Shown one piece after another: positions 1 to 6,897 of a DNA stretch of 42,650 nt. Each line of letters begins with the position of its first letter. Within the stretch, counting starts at the first letter, position 1. The notes beneath the pieces are model-generated. The model did not search any database. It was not told the DNA's origin and saw only the letters and a program-made list of their open reading frames with translations. This DNA comes from Streptomyces sp. MBT53 (GTDB taxonomy: Bacteria > Actinomycetota > Actinomycetes > Streptomycetales > Streptomycetaceae), in the NCBI RefSeq assembly GCF_016654115.1, contig NZ_JAEQAZ010000058.1, positions 1 through 42,650 of the forward strand, read 5' to 3'. The position numbers and the translations under genes were made by a program.

Positions 1-144
1 GCGGTGGAGCGCGGGGTGGCGCGGTGGCGGTGTGGACGGCTGGTCACGCGCGCGGGGTGGGCGGGGTGAGCGGATGCCGTCCTCAGGGTGTCCGCCGACG
101 CTACGGTCGGTCGCGACACCCGCACCAGAGGACGGTTCATCCAT
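1..144 (-). CDS. Possible 5' end of a gene running off the left edge (proline-rich N-terminus)
   Basis: An open minus-strand frame starts at ATG 144 (first residues MDEPSSGAGV) and stays open for 48 codons to the window edge. The translation is rich in Pro, Arg and Ser, as in the disordered cytoplasmic N-terminus of many Streptomyces membrane or regulatory proteins. No domain is visible and no convincing ribosome binding site precedes the ATG. In such GC-rich DNA a short open frame can arise by chance, so this is tentative; only sequence beyond the edge can settle it. Confidence 0.3.
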   Translation of the reverse strand, partial: MDEPSSGAGVATDRSVGGHPEDGIRSPRPPRARDQPSTPPPRHPALHR

Positions 145-190
145 CTTTCGTGCCGTGGGTGGAGTAATCGTCCACCCTGGGGCTCTGATG

Positions 191-742
191 TCACTCGCTG
201 TCGGTCGGGGTGTCCTCCGGCTCGGTGTCGGGGCCCTGGGCGCGGACCCGCTGGACGTGTTCGAGGGAGTCGCGCAGTTCGGCGAGCCAGTCGTCGGTGT
301 GCCGCTGGACGAGGCGGACGCACCAGGCGAGGGCGTCGCTGCGGCTGCGGGCCACGCCGGCGGCGATGAGGGTGTCGAGGACCTGACGCTCGGGCTGGCG
401 CAGCCGGGTCATGACGGGTGCGGAGATGTGCGTGAACAGGGACCGCTCCCCGGCGCACTCCACACCCCACGAGACCTTCCTGCGGAACCGGTGCTCGGCC
501 TCGCGGGCGACCGCGATCCGGGTCTCCCGGGTGCGCTCGCGGAACTCCTGGACGCGGCCCTGGACCGCTGCCTCCTTCTCGGCGTCCGAGATGCCCTCGG
601 CGAGCCGGGGCGCGGGGATGCGGCCGATGACCGTGACCTCCTCGCGGTCGACCGTGACCTCGACCAGCTCCTCGAAGAGGTCGTCGGGCAGGCGGCCGGT
701 GAACCAGCCGCGAAGCTTCTCCTGCTGCTCTGTCGTAATCAT
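191..742 (-). CDS. Conserved actinobacterial hypothetical protein
   Basis: A 183-residue soluble protein with no signal peptide or membrane segment. The first 30 residues are acidic (for example LPDDLFEELVEVTVDREEV). The middle is charged and helical, with RERTRETRIAVAREAEHRFRRK at about 68-89. A more conserved-looking part follows (VMTRLRQPERQVLDTLIAAG, then VARSRSDALAWCVRLV near 129-144). That last stretch resembles the helix pair of ribbon-helix-helix-like proteins, but no full DNA-binding fold can be claimed. The tail is acidic. I recognise it only as a type of hypothetical protein common in Streptomyces. The ATG at 742 sits inside a GTAATC/GATTAC inverted repeat that could be an autoregulatory site. 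Confidence 0.8.
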   Translation of the reverse strand: MITTEQQEKLRGWFTGRLPDDLFEELVEVTVDREEVTVIGRIPAPRLAEGISDAEKEAAVQGRVQEFRERTRETRIAVAREAEHRFRRKVSWGVECAGERSLFTHISAPVMTRLRQPERQVLDTLIAAGVARSRSDALAWCVRLVQRHTDDWLAELRDSLEHVQRVRAQGPDTEPEDTPTDSE

Positions 743-756
743 GTAATGACGATTAC
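735..756. repeat. Inverted repeat over the start of the 191-742 gene
   Basis: GTAATC (735-740) and GATTAC (751-756) are perfect inverted arms with a 10-base spacer. The start codon of the minus-strand gene lies within the repeat. It could be an operator, but 6-bp arms can arise by chance. Confidence 0.35.
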
Positions 757-1112
757 TCGCGAGCAGTGCGAACGCAAGGGGCTGCGGCGGAGTGCGCCGA
801 GAGCTGAAGCGGAATGTTTCGGGACTGTTTCAGGACGATTGGCGAGGGCGGGTAAACCGGCCAACCGGCCCGATTCGGCGCTCGCGAAGCCCATGGTTCC
901 GGGGTTCGCGCGTTCGAATTCTGTGACTTCACGCCACTGATTCAACACGCAAGGTTACTGAAAGCTGTGGGTGGGATGTGTGTTCCGGCGGCGGACTCGG
1001 CAGAGTGGCGCCCGCCGGTTCGGCACCGACCGAGCGGGACCGGCACCGCTTCGGACCGATCACGAACTGATCGGTCCGTGATCGGTTCGTATCGAGCGGA
1101 AGGATGCACACA
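743..1112. other. 370-base intergenic region between divergent genes
   Basis: This spacer separates the minus-strand hypothetical gene from the plus-strand protease inhibitor. No credible coding frame is seen: a 69-codon minus-strand frame at 739-948 has no domain, no ribosome binding site and ends by overlapping the neighbouring start. The right part holds the inverted repeat at 1052-1078 and the ribosome binding site at about 1097-1103. I could not identify a convincing -35/-10 pair. Confidence 0.5.
1052..1078. promoter_or_regulatory. Perfect 11-bp inverted repeat upstream of the SSI-family gene
   Basis: CGGACCGATCA and TGATCGGTCCG are perfect 11-base arms around a 5-base spacer, ending 34 bases before the chosen ATG. 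A second overlapping repeat pairs CCGATCACG (1056-1064) with CGTGATCGG (1077-1085), and TGATCGG recurs. It may be a dyad operator or a 5' UTR hairpin that switches between two pairings; the sequence alone does not separate these. Confidence 0.6.
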
Positions 1113-1550
1113 ATGCGGAACACCGCGCGCTGGGCAGCGACTCTGGGGCTGGCGGCCACCGCCGTCTGCGGCCCCCTCACCGGGACCGCCCTCGCGGCCC
1201 ACGGCACCGGCCCGTCCGCGCTCTACGCCCCGTCGGCCCTGGTGCTGACCATGGGCCACGGGGACGACGCCGCCCTCGCGACACCGGAGCGCGCAGTGAC
1301 CCTCACCTGCGCGCCCACCTCCTCCGGCACCCACCCGTCCGCTGCCCGGGCCTGCGCCGAACTGCGCGGAATCGGGGGCGACTTCGACGCCCTGGCGGCC
1401 CGGAGCGATGTGCTCTGCAACAAGCTCTACCGTCCCGTCGTCGTCACGGTCGAGGGTGTCTGGCAGGGCAAGCGCGTCTCCTACGAGCGCGTCTTCTCCA
1501 ACGAGTGCGTGAAGGACTCCTACGGGTACGGAGGTGTCTTCACGTTCTGA
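1113..1550 (+). CDS. Streptomyces subtilisin inhibitor (SSI) family protease inhibitor, lysine at P1
   Basis: A 145-residue secreted precursor. An Arg-containing, then hydrophobic N-terminus ending near ALAA is a Sec signal peptide (about 1-29). The mature part has the SSI pattern with four cysteines at 66, 81, 102 and 123, which form two disulfides in the family. The reactive loop reads CNKLYRP, which puts Lys104-Leu105 at P1-P1', so trypsin-like targets are expected; the founder SSI has Met at P1. The C-terminus (GGVFTF) is also typical. ATG 1113 is chosen over ATG 1104 because GGAAGG touches the earlier codon but lies about 9 bases before 1113. A hairpin follows the stop directly. An S1 protease gene lies 13 kb away in the same window. 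Confidence 0.93.
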   Translation: MRNTARWAATLGLAATAVCGPLTGTALAAHGTGPSALYAPSALVLTMGHGDDAALATPERAVTLTCAPTSSGTHPSAARACAELRGIGGDFDALAARSDVLCNKLYRPVVVTVEGVWQGKRVSYERVFSNECVKDSYGYGGVFTF

Positions 1551-1572
1551 GAGACCGGGGTCGCACGGTCTC
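1551..1572 (+). terminator. Hairpin directly after the SSI-family gene
   Basis: GAGACCG (1551-1557) and CGGTCTC (1566-1572) are perfect 7-base arms with an 8-base loop, starting at the base after the TGA. There is no U tract, as is usual in Streptomyces. Likely a terminator or mRNA 3'-end stabiliser. Confidence 0.55.
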
Positions 1573-1685
1573 CGTGAGCATCAGGAAGGGTCCGTAGCTG
1601 GGGAGTGCGCACCCCTGTCGCGGAGTACCGCGATCCCGCACCAGGGGTCGGCCGGGCGGTGTGGGGTCGCCCGAGCCGGCCCCTG

Positions 1686-2066
1686 TCATCGTTGCGGCTT
1701 CTCCTCCTGGGAGGGCAGCGCGCGCAGCGGCGGAAAGCGGCCGAGCAGACCCGAGGCGCGCAACAGCCGGTCGATGCGCGGCCCGTCGGAGACGATCCGC
1801 AGCCGCCCGCCGCGTTCCCTCGCCCGCCGCTCGGCCCGGCACAGAACGCGCAGCCCCGAACAGTCGAGGAACTCCACGGGCCGCAGATCCACCAGTACGT
1901 CGGGCTCCGCGACCGCCGTCGCGGCGTCCAGGTGCTCGACGACCAGGCCGGCGGTCGCCATGTCGATCTCCCCCGAGACCTCGACCACCGTGAAGGGGCC
2001 GTACGACCGCGTCAGGGCACAGGAGTTGGCCGCGGGACTGTCGCGTTCGTCCGCTTCCGCTGTCAT
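1686..2066 (-). CDS. STAS-domain anti-sigma factor antagonist
   Basis: A 126-residue single STAS domain. The fold is recognisable from FTVVEVSGEIDMATAG (about 25-40), the segment VLVDLRPVEFLDCSGL (about 57-72) and the following helix LRVLCRAERRARERGG. Ser70 in DCSGL is the position phosphorylated by anti-sigma kinases in SpoIIAA/RsbV-type proteins. The role is partner switching: the unphosphorylated form binds an anti-sigma kinase and releases a sigma factor. ATG 2066 is chosen because GGTGGAG precedes it at good spacing; an in-frame ATG at 2135 would add 23 residues but lacks such a site. No anti-sigma or sigma gene is adjacent. The phosphatases at 15.8-20.6 kb belong to the kind of enzyme that dephosphorylates such proteins, but a link is inference. 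Confidence 0.88.
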   Translation of the reverse strand: MTAEADERDSPAANSCALTRSYGPFTVVEVSGEIDMATAGLVVEHLDAATAVAEPDVLVDLRPVEFLDCSGLRVLCRAERRARERGGRLRIVSDGPRIDRLLRASGLLGRFPPLRALPSQEEKPQR

Positions 2067-2202
2067 GGCCGCTCCACCTCGGCACGGGGCGCATTCGGTC
2101 TCGGTAGTTACCCCGGAGAAGCCCTGAACATCCATGACACGCCGCCCGCAAGATCTGGTTCACTCGACATGGTGAACTTCGGTCGAAAAGGTTGACTTTC
2201 TG

Positions 2203-2709
2203 TCAGTAGGCGGTCGAGTCGGGGTCCCAAGGCGTCGACCGCGGCCACCATCCAGGCACCGCCTCGCGATAACGGTCGTAGTCGGCACCGAACCTGCGCG
2301 CCAGGTCGGGTTCCTCGTACCAGCGCGCGAACGCCCACATCAACAGCCCGGCACAGCCGCCGTAGACGAACAGGACGGGCCGTGCGAGCAGCAGGGCCTG
2401 GCCGGCGATCGTCGTGTCGACCGCCACGTACATCGGGTTGCGGACGTAGCGGTACAGACCGCCCACCACCAGCCGCTCCGTCGGCGCGACCGGCGCCGGA
2501 GTGCCGAGCCCCTCGGTCACGAACCGCGCGAAGGCCATGAGCAGTACGGCTGTGCCGGCCGCGAGCGGTACGAGGCCCAGCGGCCGCAGCGGTTGCCACC
2601 AGTCACCGGCCCGCCACCCGGTCAGCCACCACGGCAGCAGGACGGCCACGGTGCCCGGGGCGAGCGCCAGGAAGAGCGAACTGCCGTATGCGGCCACCGA
2701 TTTACGCAT
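2203..2709 (-). CDS. Isoprenylcysteine carboxyl methyltransferase-like membrane methyltransferase
   Basis: A 168-residue integral membrane protein with about four hydrophobic segments (near 8-28, 44-62, 100-118 and 118-130). The signature of the ICMT/phospholipid methyltransferase superfamily is present: GLYRYVRNPMYVA at about 84-96, then EEPDLARRFGADYDRYREAVPGW near the C-terminus. These enzymes methylate small lipid or isoprenoid-linked substrates with S-adenosylmethionine at the membrane; the bacterial substrates are mostly unknown. The gene is on the same strand as the STAS gene 136 bases downstream, but nothing indicates a shared function. The start ATG 2709 has only a weak upstream GGTGG. 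Confidence 0.87.
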   Translation of the reverse strand: MRKSVAAYGSSLFLALAPGTVAVLLPWWLTGWRAGDWWQPLRPLGLVPLAAGTAVLLMAFARFVTEGLGTPAPVAPTERLVVGGLYRYVRNPMYVAVDTTIAGQALLLARPVLFVYGGCAGLLMWAFARWYEEPDLARRFGADYDRYREAVPGWWPRSTPWDPDSTAY

Positions 2710-2759
2710 ACCGCCACCATCGCGCCGAGGCGAAGCCGAAGAGAAGGGCCGAAGAGAAG

Positions 2760-2793
2760 AGGGGCCGCCGTCTCCCTGCGGACGGCGACCCCT
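2760..2793. terminator. Long GC hairpin after the DHA2 exporter gene
   Basis: Twelve base pairs with one mismatch form between AGGGG-C-CGCCGTC (2760-2772) and GACGGCG-A-CCCCT (2781-2793), with an 8-base loop. It lies 34 bases past the stop of the minus-strand exporter, and that strand continues into a pyrimidine-rich run, which fits a terminator. Confidence 0.65.
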
Positions 2794-2826
2794 CGGTCTG
2801 TGCGGCTCACCTTGCGGCGGAACGGA

Positions 2827-4329
2827 TCACATGTGGACGACCGGTGCGGCGTCCGCGTCCTGCTGCGGGACTCCGCGGCGGTAGAGCCCGAGCGCGATCA
2901 GCGTGCCCGCGGCGAAGAAGCCCGCCGACCACCAGAACGCGGTGGTGTAGCTCTCGATCGTGGCCTGCGCCTGGACCAGCTTGCTGGTCGCGTCCTTCCC
3001 GGCCAGGTAGTCGGTCGCGGCGCTCGCGGCCAGCGTGTTCAGCAGCGCCGTACCGATCGAACCGCCCACCTGCTGCATGGCGTTGACCGTCGCCGAGGCG
3101 ACACCCGCGTCCTCGGCGGCCACTCCGCCCGTGGCGAGCTGCATCGCCGGCGGCATCACCATGCCGAGGCCCGCGCCGATCACGATCAGCTGCGGCAGGA
3201 CGTGGGTCGCGTAGGAGGAGCCGACCCCGATGCCGGTCAGCCAGGCCATGCCGACCATGGCGATGGCGAAGCCCAGCGGAATGACGACCTTCGGGCCGAG
3301 GCGCGGCACCAGGACCGTGGTGCCCACCTGTGCCATGACCATCAGGGCGCCGATCATCGGCAGGAACGCGACACCGGTCTTGGTGGGGCTGAAGCCCAGG
3401 TTCAGCTGGAGGTAGTAGGTGAGGAAGAGGAACACACCGAACATGCCCGCACCGGTGATCAGCACGGCGAGGAACGAGGCGCCCCGGTTGCGGTCCAGCA
3501 GGATGCGCAGCGGCAGCAGCGGGTGCTCGGCGCGGTTCTGCCACCAGACGAAGGCCGCCAGCAGGACGACACCCACGATCAGGAAGCCCCAGGTCTGCGG
3601 TGAACTCCAGTCGTGCGTCTCGGCGTTGGAGAAGCCGTAGACGAGGGAGAACAGACCACCGGCGACCAGTACCGTGCCCGGCACGTCCAGCTTGGAGCCC
3701 GCCGCGTCACGGTGGTTGGAGAGCAGGACCCAGCCGCCCGCGAAGGCGACGAAGGCGATGGCGACGTTGACGTAGAGCGTCCAGCGCCAGTCGAAGGCGT
3801 CGGTCAGCACACCGCCGAGCAGCAGGCCCACCGCACCGCCGGCGCCCGCGATGGCGCCGTACACGCTGAAGGCCCGGGCGCGCTCACGGGCGTCCGTGAA
3901 CGTCGTGTTGAGCAGGGAGAGCGCGGCCGGCGCGAGCAGCGCGCCCGCGACACCCTGGAGGGCACGTGCGGTGACCAGCATGCCGAAGCTGTTGGCGGCA
4001 CCGCCGAGGGCGGAGGCGCCGGCGAATCCGACGACGCCGATGAGGAAGGCGGTCTTGCGGCCGAAGAGGTCGGCGATCCGGCCGCCGAGCAGCAGCAGGG
4101 AAGCGAACGCCAGGGCGTACGCGGTGACGATCCACTGCCGGTTGCCGTCGGAGAAGCCGAGGTCCTTCTGGGCCGACGGCAGGGCGATGTTCACGATGGT
4201 GGCGTCGAGGACGACCATCAGCTGAGCCACGGCGACGATCGCGAGGATCCACCACCGCTTCGAGGAGGACGCGGGCTGCGCCTCCGTGACACCCGACTGG
4301 GTGCCTTCGGTCAGAGTCTTCTGGGACAT
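2827..4329 (-). CDS. MFS drug exporter, DHA2 (EmrB/QacA) family, 14 membrane segments
   Basis: A 500-residue transporter of the proton-driven multidrug family. The first membrane segment ends in VVLDATIVNIALPSAQKDLG (about 36-55), the DHA2 motif D1. Motif A follows as GGRIADLFGRK (about 82-92), and the segment GAIAGAGGAVGLLLGGVL corresponds to motif C, which marks antiporters. Hydrophobic segments continue to about 485, consistent with 14 helices. The start is ATG 4329 (MSQKTLTEG), preceded by CTGGAG. The promoter lies in the 4330-4453 spacer shared with the divergent hydrolase and overlaps inverted repeats that are probably bound by the TetR protein at 5290-5979. The exporter probably removes a toxic compound that also acts as inducer; the substrate cannot be read. 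Confidence 0.93.
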   Translation of the reverse strand: MSQKTLTEGTQSGVTEAQPASSSKRWWILAIVAVAQLMVVLDATIVNIALPSAQKDLGFSDGNRQWIVTAYALAFASLLLLGGRIADLFGRKTAFLIGVVGFAGASALGGAANSFGMLVTARALQGVAGALLAPAALSLLNTTFTDARERARAFSVYGAIAGAGGAVGLLLGGVLTDAFDWRWTLYVNVAIAFVAFAGGWVLLSNHRDAAGSKLDVPGTVLVAGGLFSLVYGFSNAETHDWSSPQTWGFLIVGVVLLAAFVWWQNRAEHPLLPLRILLDRNRGASFLAVLITGAGMFGVFLFLTYYLQLNLGFSPTKTGVAFLPMIGALMVMAQVGTTVLVPRLGPKVVIPLGFAIAMVGMAWLTGIGVGSSYATHVLPQLIVIGAGLGMVMPPAMQLATGGVAAEDAGVASATVNAMQQVGGSIGTALLNTLAASAATDYLAGKDATSKLVQAQATIESYTTAFWWSAGFFAAGTLIALGLYRRGVPQQDADAAPVVHM

Positions 4330-4358
4330 CGGGAACCACTCCAGGGAAGTCGTTCGGG

Positions 4359-4435
4359 GTTTACCAAAACGTAAACGAAACGGTTTCGTACACATCGACA
4401 GTAGAGCACTTTCAGCGAAACGGCAACGTTTCGCT
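4359..4435. promoter_or_regulatory. Three inverted repeats and the exporter promoter: probable TetR operators
   Basis: Three perfect dyads lie in one spacer. GTTTAC/GTAAAC (4359-4376) has 6-bp arms, ACGAAAC/GTTTCGT (4375-4389) has 7-bp arms around one base, and AGCGAAAC/GTTTCGCT (4414-4435) has 8-bp arms with a 6-base spacer. The last two share the half-site CGAAAC. On the minus strand TTGCCG (4426-4421), 17 bases and TACTGT (4403-4398) form a good promoter for the exporter. One dyad covers its -35 and another lies just past the expected transcript start, as expected for repression. Confidence 0.7.
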
Positions 4436-4453
4436 GGGGATGGGGATCCAGGC

Positions 4454-5296
4454 ATGCGCAAGGGCAGGTTCGAGGCCGACGGGGCCGGGCTGTACTACGA
4501 GGTGCGCGGCAGCGGCCCGGCGCTGTTGATGATCAGCGGGGCCGGGGGAGACGCCGGCTACTACGACGGCGTCGCGGAGATCCTTTCCGACGCATTCATG
4601 GTGATCTCCTACGACCGGCGCGGCAACTCGCGCAGCACCGGCCGGACCGGGACGCCGATGGACCTGGCCCTGCAGGCCGCCGACGCCCGCGCGCTCGTCG
4701 ACGGCCTGGCCGGCGGGCGGGCGCTGGTGTTCGGCAACAGCGGCGGCGCGATCATCGGACTCACGCTGGCCGCACTGCACCCGGAGGTGATGACGGGCCT
4801 GATCGCCCATGAACCGCCCGCCGTGAACGTCCTGCCCGACGGCGACCCCGGGCGCGGCTTCTTCGCCGAACTCGCCGCGCTGTACGCGCAGGGCGGGGCA
4901 CCGGCGGCGGGACGCCGGTTCGCGGAGACCACTCGGGGTGAGGGCACGTACCGCTGGCCCGGCGAGCTCTGGAAGCGGTTCCTGGGAAACCAGGACCACC
5001 TCTTCGGCGCGGAGTGGTCGGGCTTCGCCGGTTTCCGGCCCGACGAGACCGCGCTCAAGTCGGCCCCGTTTCCGATCGTGTTGGGCGCGGGAGCGGAGGA
5101 CCGGGGCACGTACTACGCCCGCCCGTCGATCGAGATCGCCCGCCGGATCGGGGCACCGTGGGCCGAATTCCCCGGCATCCACATGGAGTTCCTGCGCCAC
5201 CCGGACCGATTCGCGGCGGCGGTACGGGTGTTGGCGACGCAGCTGCACAGCCGCGACGGCGATGTCCCCGAGCGGTGGAAGGGTGTCGCTCAGTGA
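4454..5296 (+). CDS. Alpha/beta hydrolase
   Basis: A 280-residue cytoplasmic alpha/beta hydrolase. The N-terminal strand (LYYEVRGSGPALLMISGAGG, 13-32) carries the oxyanion-hole region, the segment VISYDRRGNSRS (about 50-61) is conserved, and the nucleophile elbow is GNSGG with Ser96. A late acidic residue in GAGAEDRG and His in FPGIHMEFLRHP are the likely remaining triad members. The start ATG 4454 (MRKGRF) follows a GGGGAT stretch. The gene diverges from the DHA2 exporter, shares its operator region, and its stop overlaps the convergent tetR stop by 7 bases. It may inactivate the compound that the exporter removes, or act on another ester; this is inference from context. Confidence 0.9.
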   Translation: MRKGRFEADGAGLYYEVRGSGPALLMISGAGGDAGYYDGVAEILSDAFMVISYDRRGNSRSTGRTGTPMDLALQAADARALVDGLAGGRALVFGNSGGAIIGLTLAALHPEVMTGLIAHEPPAVNVLPDGDPGRGFFAELAALYAQGGAPAAGRRFAETTRGEGTYRWPGELWKRFLGNQDHLFGAEWSGFAGFRPDETALKSAPFPIVLGAGAEDRGTYYARPSIEIARRIGAPWAEFPGIHMEFLRHPDRFAAAVRVLATQLHSRDGDVPERWKGVAQ

Positions 5297-5979
5297 GAGT
5301 CGAGCAGCTCCGCGACCAACACCCGCCGCAGCCAGGCCCGGTAGGCCTCCAGTGTCCAGCCCCGGTGTCTGCGCAGGAGTTGATGCATGTGCGGTGACGC
5401 GAGCGCGTAGAGCGTGTCGGCGGCGGTGCGTGCGTCGAGACCCGGGCGCAGGGCCCCACGCTCCTCAAGTGCCGTGGTCAGGGCCAGATGCACGCCGTAG
5501 GTCGCCGCGGCTCCGGCGTCCGCCGAGGCCCGCATGTCCGGGTCGGCGCCGGCCGCCTCGACGGTCACCATGATCAAGTCACCGGCGCGCTCCAGCAGTT
5601 CGGTGATCTGGTCGACGCTGCGGCCGATCGCGCGCGCAGGGTCGGGCTCGTCGCGGATCTCCAGGGTCTCGGGGCGGTCCGGCACGGCGACCGGCTCCTC
5701 GTCGCCGGCGATCGCGACACCCAGGGTGTGCCCGAACAGGGCCGCCTTGGTCGGGAACGCGTCGTACAGCGTGCGCTCGCCGACCCCGGCCAGCGCCGCC
5801 ACCTCCTTCATGCGCGTGCCCGTGAACCCCTTCTCCGTGAACAGCCGGGAGGCCGCCTCCCGGATGCGGGCGCGGGTCGCCGCGGCCGTCTCGGCGCGCT
5901 TGGCCGAGCGGTAGGGCCGCTTCCGGTCGCTGTTCCGGGCGCTCTTCCGGTCATTCTTCTGGTTGACGGGTTCGGGCAT
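5290..5979 (-). CDS. TetR-family transcriptional regulator (likely controls exporter and hydrolase)
   Basis: A 229-residue regulator. A basic N-terminus of about 30 residues precedes a TetR helix-turn-helix: ARIREAASRLFTEKGFTGT, then MKEVAALAGVGERTLYDAFPTKAALF at about 55-80. The alpha-helical remainder is the ligand-binding and dimer domain. The start ATG 5979 (MPEPVNQKND) has no purine-rich ribosome binding site, so it may be leaderless, or start slightly elsewhere. The gene is convergent with the hydrolase and divergent from the VOC gene. The three dyads between exporter and hydrolase are its natural candidate targets; that pairing is inferred from position. Confidence 0.9.
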   Translation of the reverse strand: MPEPVNQKNDRKSARNSDRKRPYRSAKRAETAAATRARIREAASRLFTEKGFTGTRMKEVAALAGVGERTLYDAFPTKAALFGHTLGVAIAGDEEPVAVPDRPETLEIRDEPDPARAIGRSVDQITELLERAGDLIMVTVEAAGADPDMRASADAGAAATYGVHLALTTALEERGALRPGLDARTAADTLYALASPHMHQLLRRHRGWTLEAYRAWLRRVLVAELLDSH

Positions 5980-6055
5980 GGGGAGGAGTCTAGAAGGAAA
6001 TCGTCGCAGTCGTACTGCGGTGAAATCAATCAGGGCGATGAGGAGTGTGGGTGCC

Positions 6056-6496
6056 ATGCCGGAGCTCGCCGGAATCCACCACGTGAAGATGCCCGTCACC
6101 GACCTCGACCGCTCACGCGAGTGGTACGGCCGCGTCCTCGGCTTCAAGGTCACGCACGAGTTCCCGGACGCGGAGGACGGCGTCGTGCGCGGAGTGGCGG
6201 GGGAGGTGCCGGGCCTCGGCGACTCGATGCTCTGCCTGCGGGTCAACTCCCAGGCCGCACAAGGCTGTCAGGGCTTCGACCCGGTCAGCTTCGCGGTCCC
6301 GGACCGCGCCGACATCGAGGCCTGGGCGGCCCACCTCGACACCCTCGGCATCCCGCACTCGCCGGTGATCGAGGCCTCGATCGGCTGGCTGCTGGTGTTC
6401 AACGACCCCGACGGCCTCGATCTGCATCTGTACAGCTGGGCGGCGCACGGGGTGGATCACGCGGACATCCCCGGTTACGGCCGCCCGGTTTCCTGA
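6056..6496 (+). CDS. VOC-superfamily (glyoxalase/bleomycin resistance-like) protein
   Basis: A 146-residue protein with two beta-alpha-beta-beta-beta modules. The first begins GIHHVKMPVTDLDRSREWYGRVLGF, with His as first metal-ligand candidate, and the second contains FDPVSFAVPDRADIEAW and ends with VFNDPDGLDLHLYSW, where the final acidic or His positions would complete a metal site. The family includes lyases, dioxygenases and antibiotic-binding proteins, and the substrate cannot be told from sequence. ATG 6056 is preferred to ATG 6038 because GAGGAG at 6040-6045 is correctly spaced for it. The 76-base spacer to the divergent tetR gene contains no obvious dyad. Confidence 0.85.
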   Translation: MPELAGIHHVKMPVTDLDRSREWYGRVLGFKVTHEFPDAEDGVVRGVAGEVPGLGDSMLCLRVNSQAAQGCQGFDPVSFAVPDRADIEAWAAHLDTLGIPHSPVIEASIGWLLVFNDPDGLDLHLYSWAAHGVDHADIPGYGRPVS

Positions 6497-6510
6497 AAAC
6501 CATGCATGCC

Positions 6511-6546
6511 TTGACCGGCATATAACCACCGAGGCATATTGAAGTC
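6511..6546 (+). promoter_or_regulatory. Probable promoter of a leaderless ArsR gene, with repeats
   Basis: TTGACC (6511-6516), an 18-base spacer and CATATT (6535-6540) fit a housekeeping promoter. The first transcribed base would be at or next to A6547 of the ATG, which predicts a leaderless mRNA. ATGCC/GGCAT flank the -35 as an inverted pair and GGCATAT is repeated 16 bases apart (6517 and 6533), so the ArsR protein may bind here. Confidence 0.6.
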
Positions 6547-6891
6547 ATGTCCGACGCCTCGCTCTGGACCGCCCTCGCCGATCCCCACCGGCGGGCCATC
6601 GTCGCCCTGCTCCTGGAGCGGCCCCGGCCCGTCGGCGAGATAGGGGAGGCCTGCGGTCTGAGCCAGCCCAGCACGTCGAAGCATCTGCGGGTGCTGCGGG
6701 ACGCGGGCCTGGTCCGGGTACGGCAGGACGCGCAGCGCCGCGTCTACGCCCTCGACCCCGCCCCGATCGCCGCACTCGACGCCTGGCTCGCCCCCTACCG
6801 CGAGCTGTGGAACCGCAGCCTGGACACGCTGGGCCGGCGCCTCGACGAGACGTCGGACGACACCGACCGGAAACCCGTCCCGAAGGACTGA
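6547..6891 (+). CDS. ArsR-family winged-helix repressor
   Basis: A 114-residue winged helix-turn-helix protein. Helix-turn-helix residues are ALADPHRRAIVALLLERP (8-25), then IGEACGLSQPSTSKHLRVLRDAGLV (about 32-56), and the wing is VRQDAQRRVYALD. No cysteine cluster for metal sensing is present. It therefore belongs to the subgroup that is paired with a START/AHSA1-domain protein, as here: the SRPBCC gene begins 6 bases after its stop. No ribosome binding site is needed if the transcript is leaderless, as the promoter position suggests. Confidence 0.92.
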   Translation: MSDASLWTALADPHRRAIVALLLERPRPVGEIGEACGLSQPSTSKHLRVLRDAGLVRVRQDAQRRVYALDPAPIAALDAWLAPYRELWNRSLDTLGRRLDETSDDTDRKPVPKD

Positions 6892-6897
6892 TCCACC

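Noticed and set aside
901..930. GTTCGAATTC resembling a tRNA T-loop
   Set aside because: No acceptor stem, D-arm or anticodon arm can be formed around it.
739..948. A 69-codon minus-strand frame upstream of the hypothetical gene at 191-742
   Set aside because: No motif or ribosome binding site; it overlaps the neighbouring start and probably contains promoter DNA.
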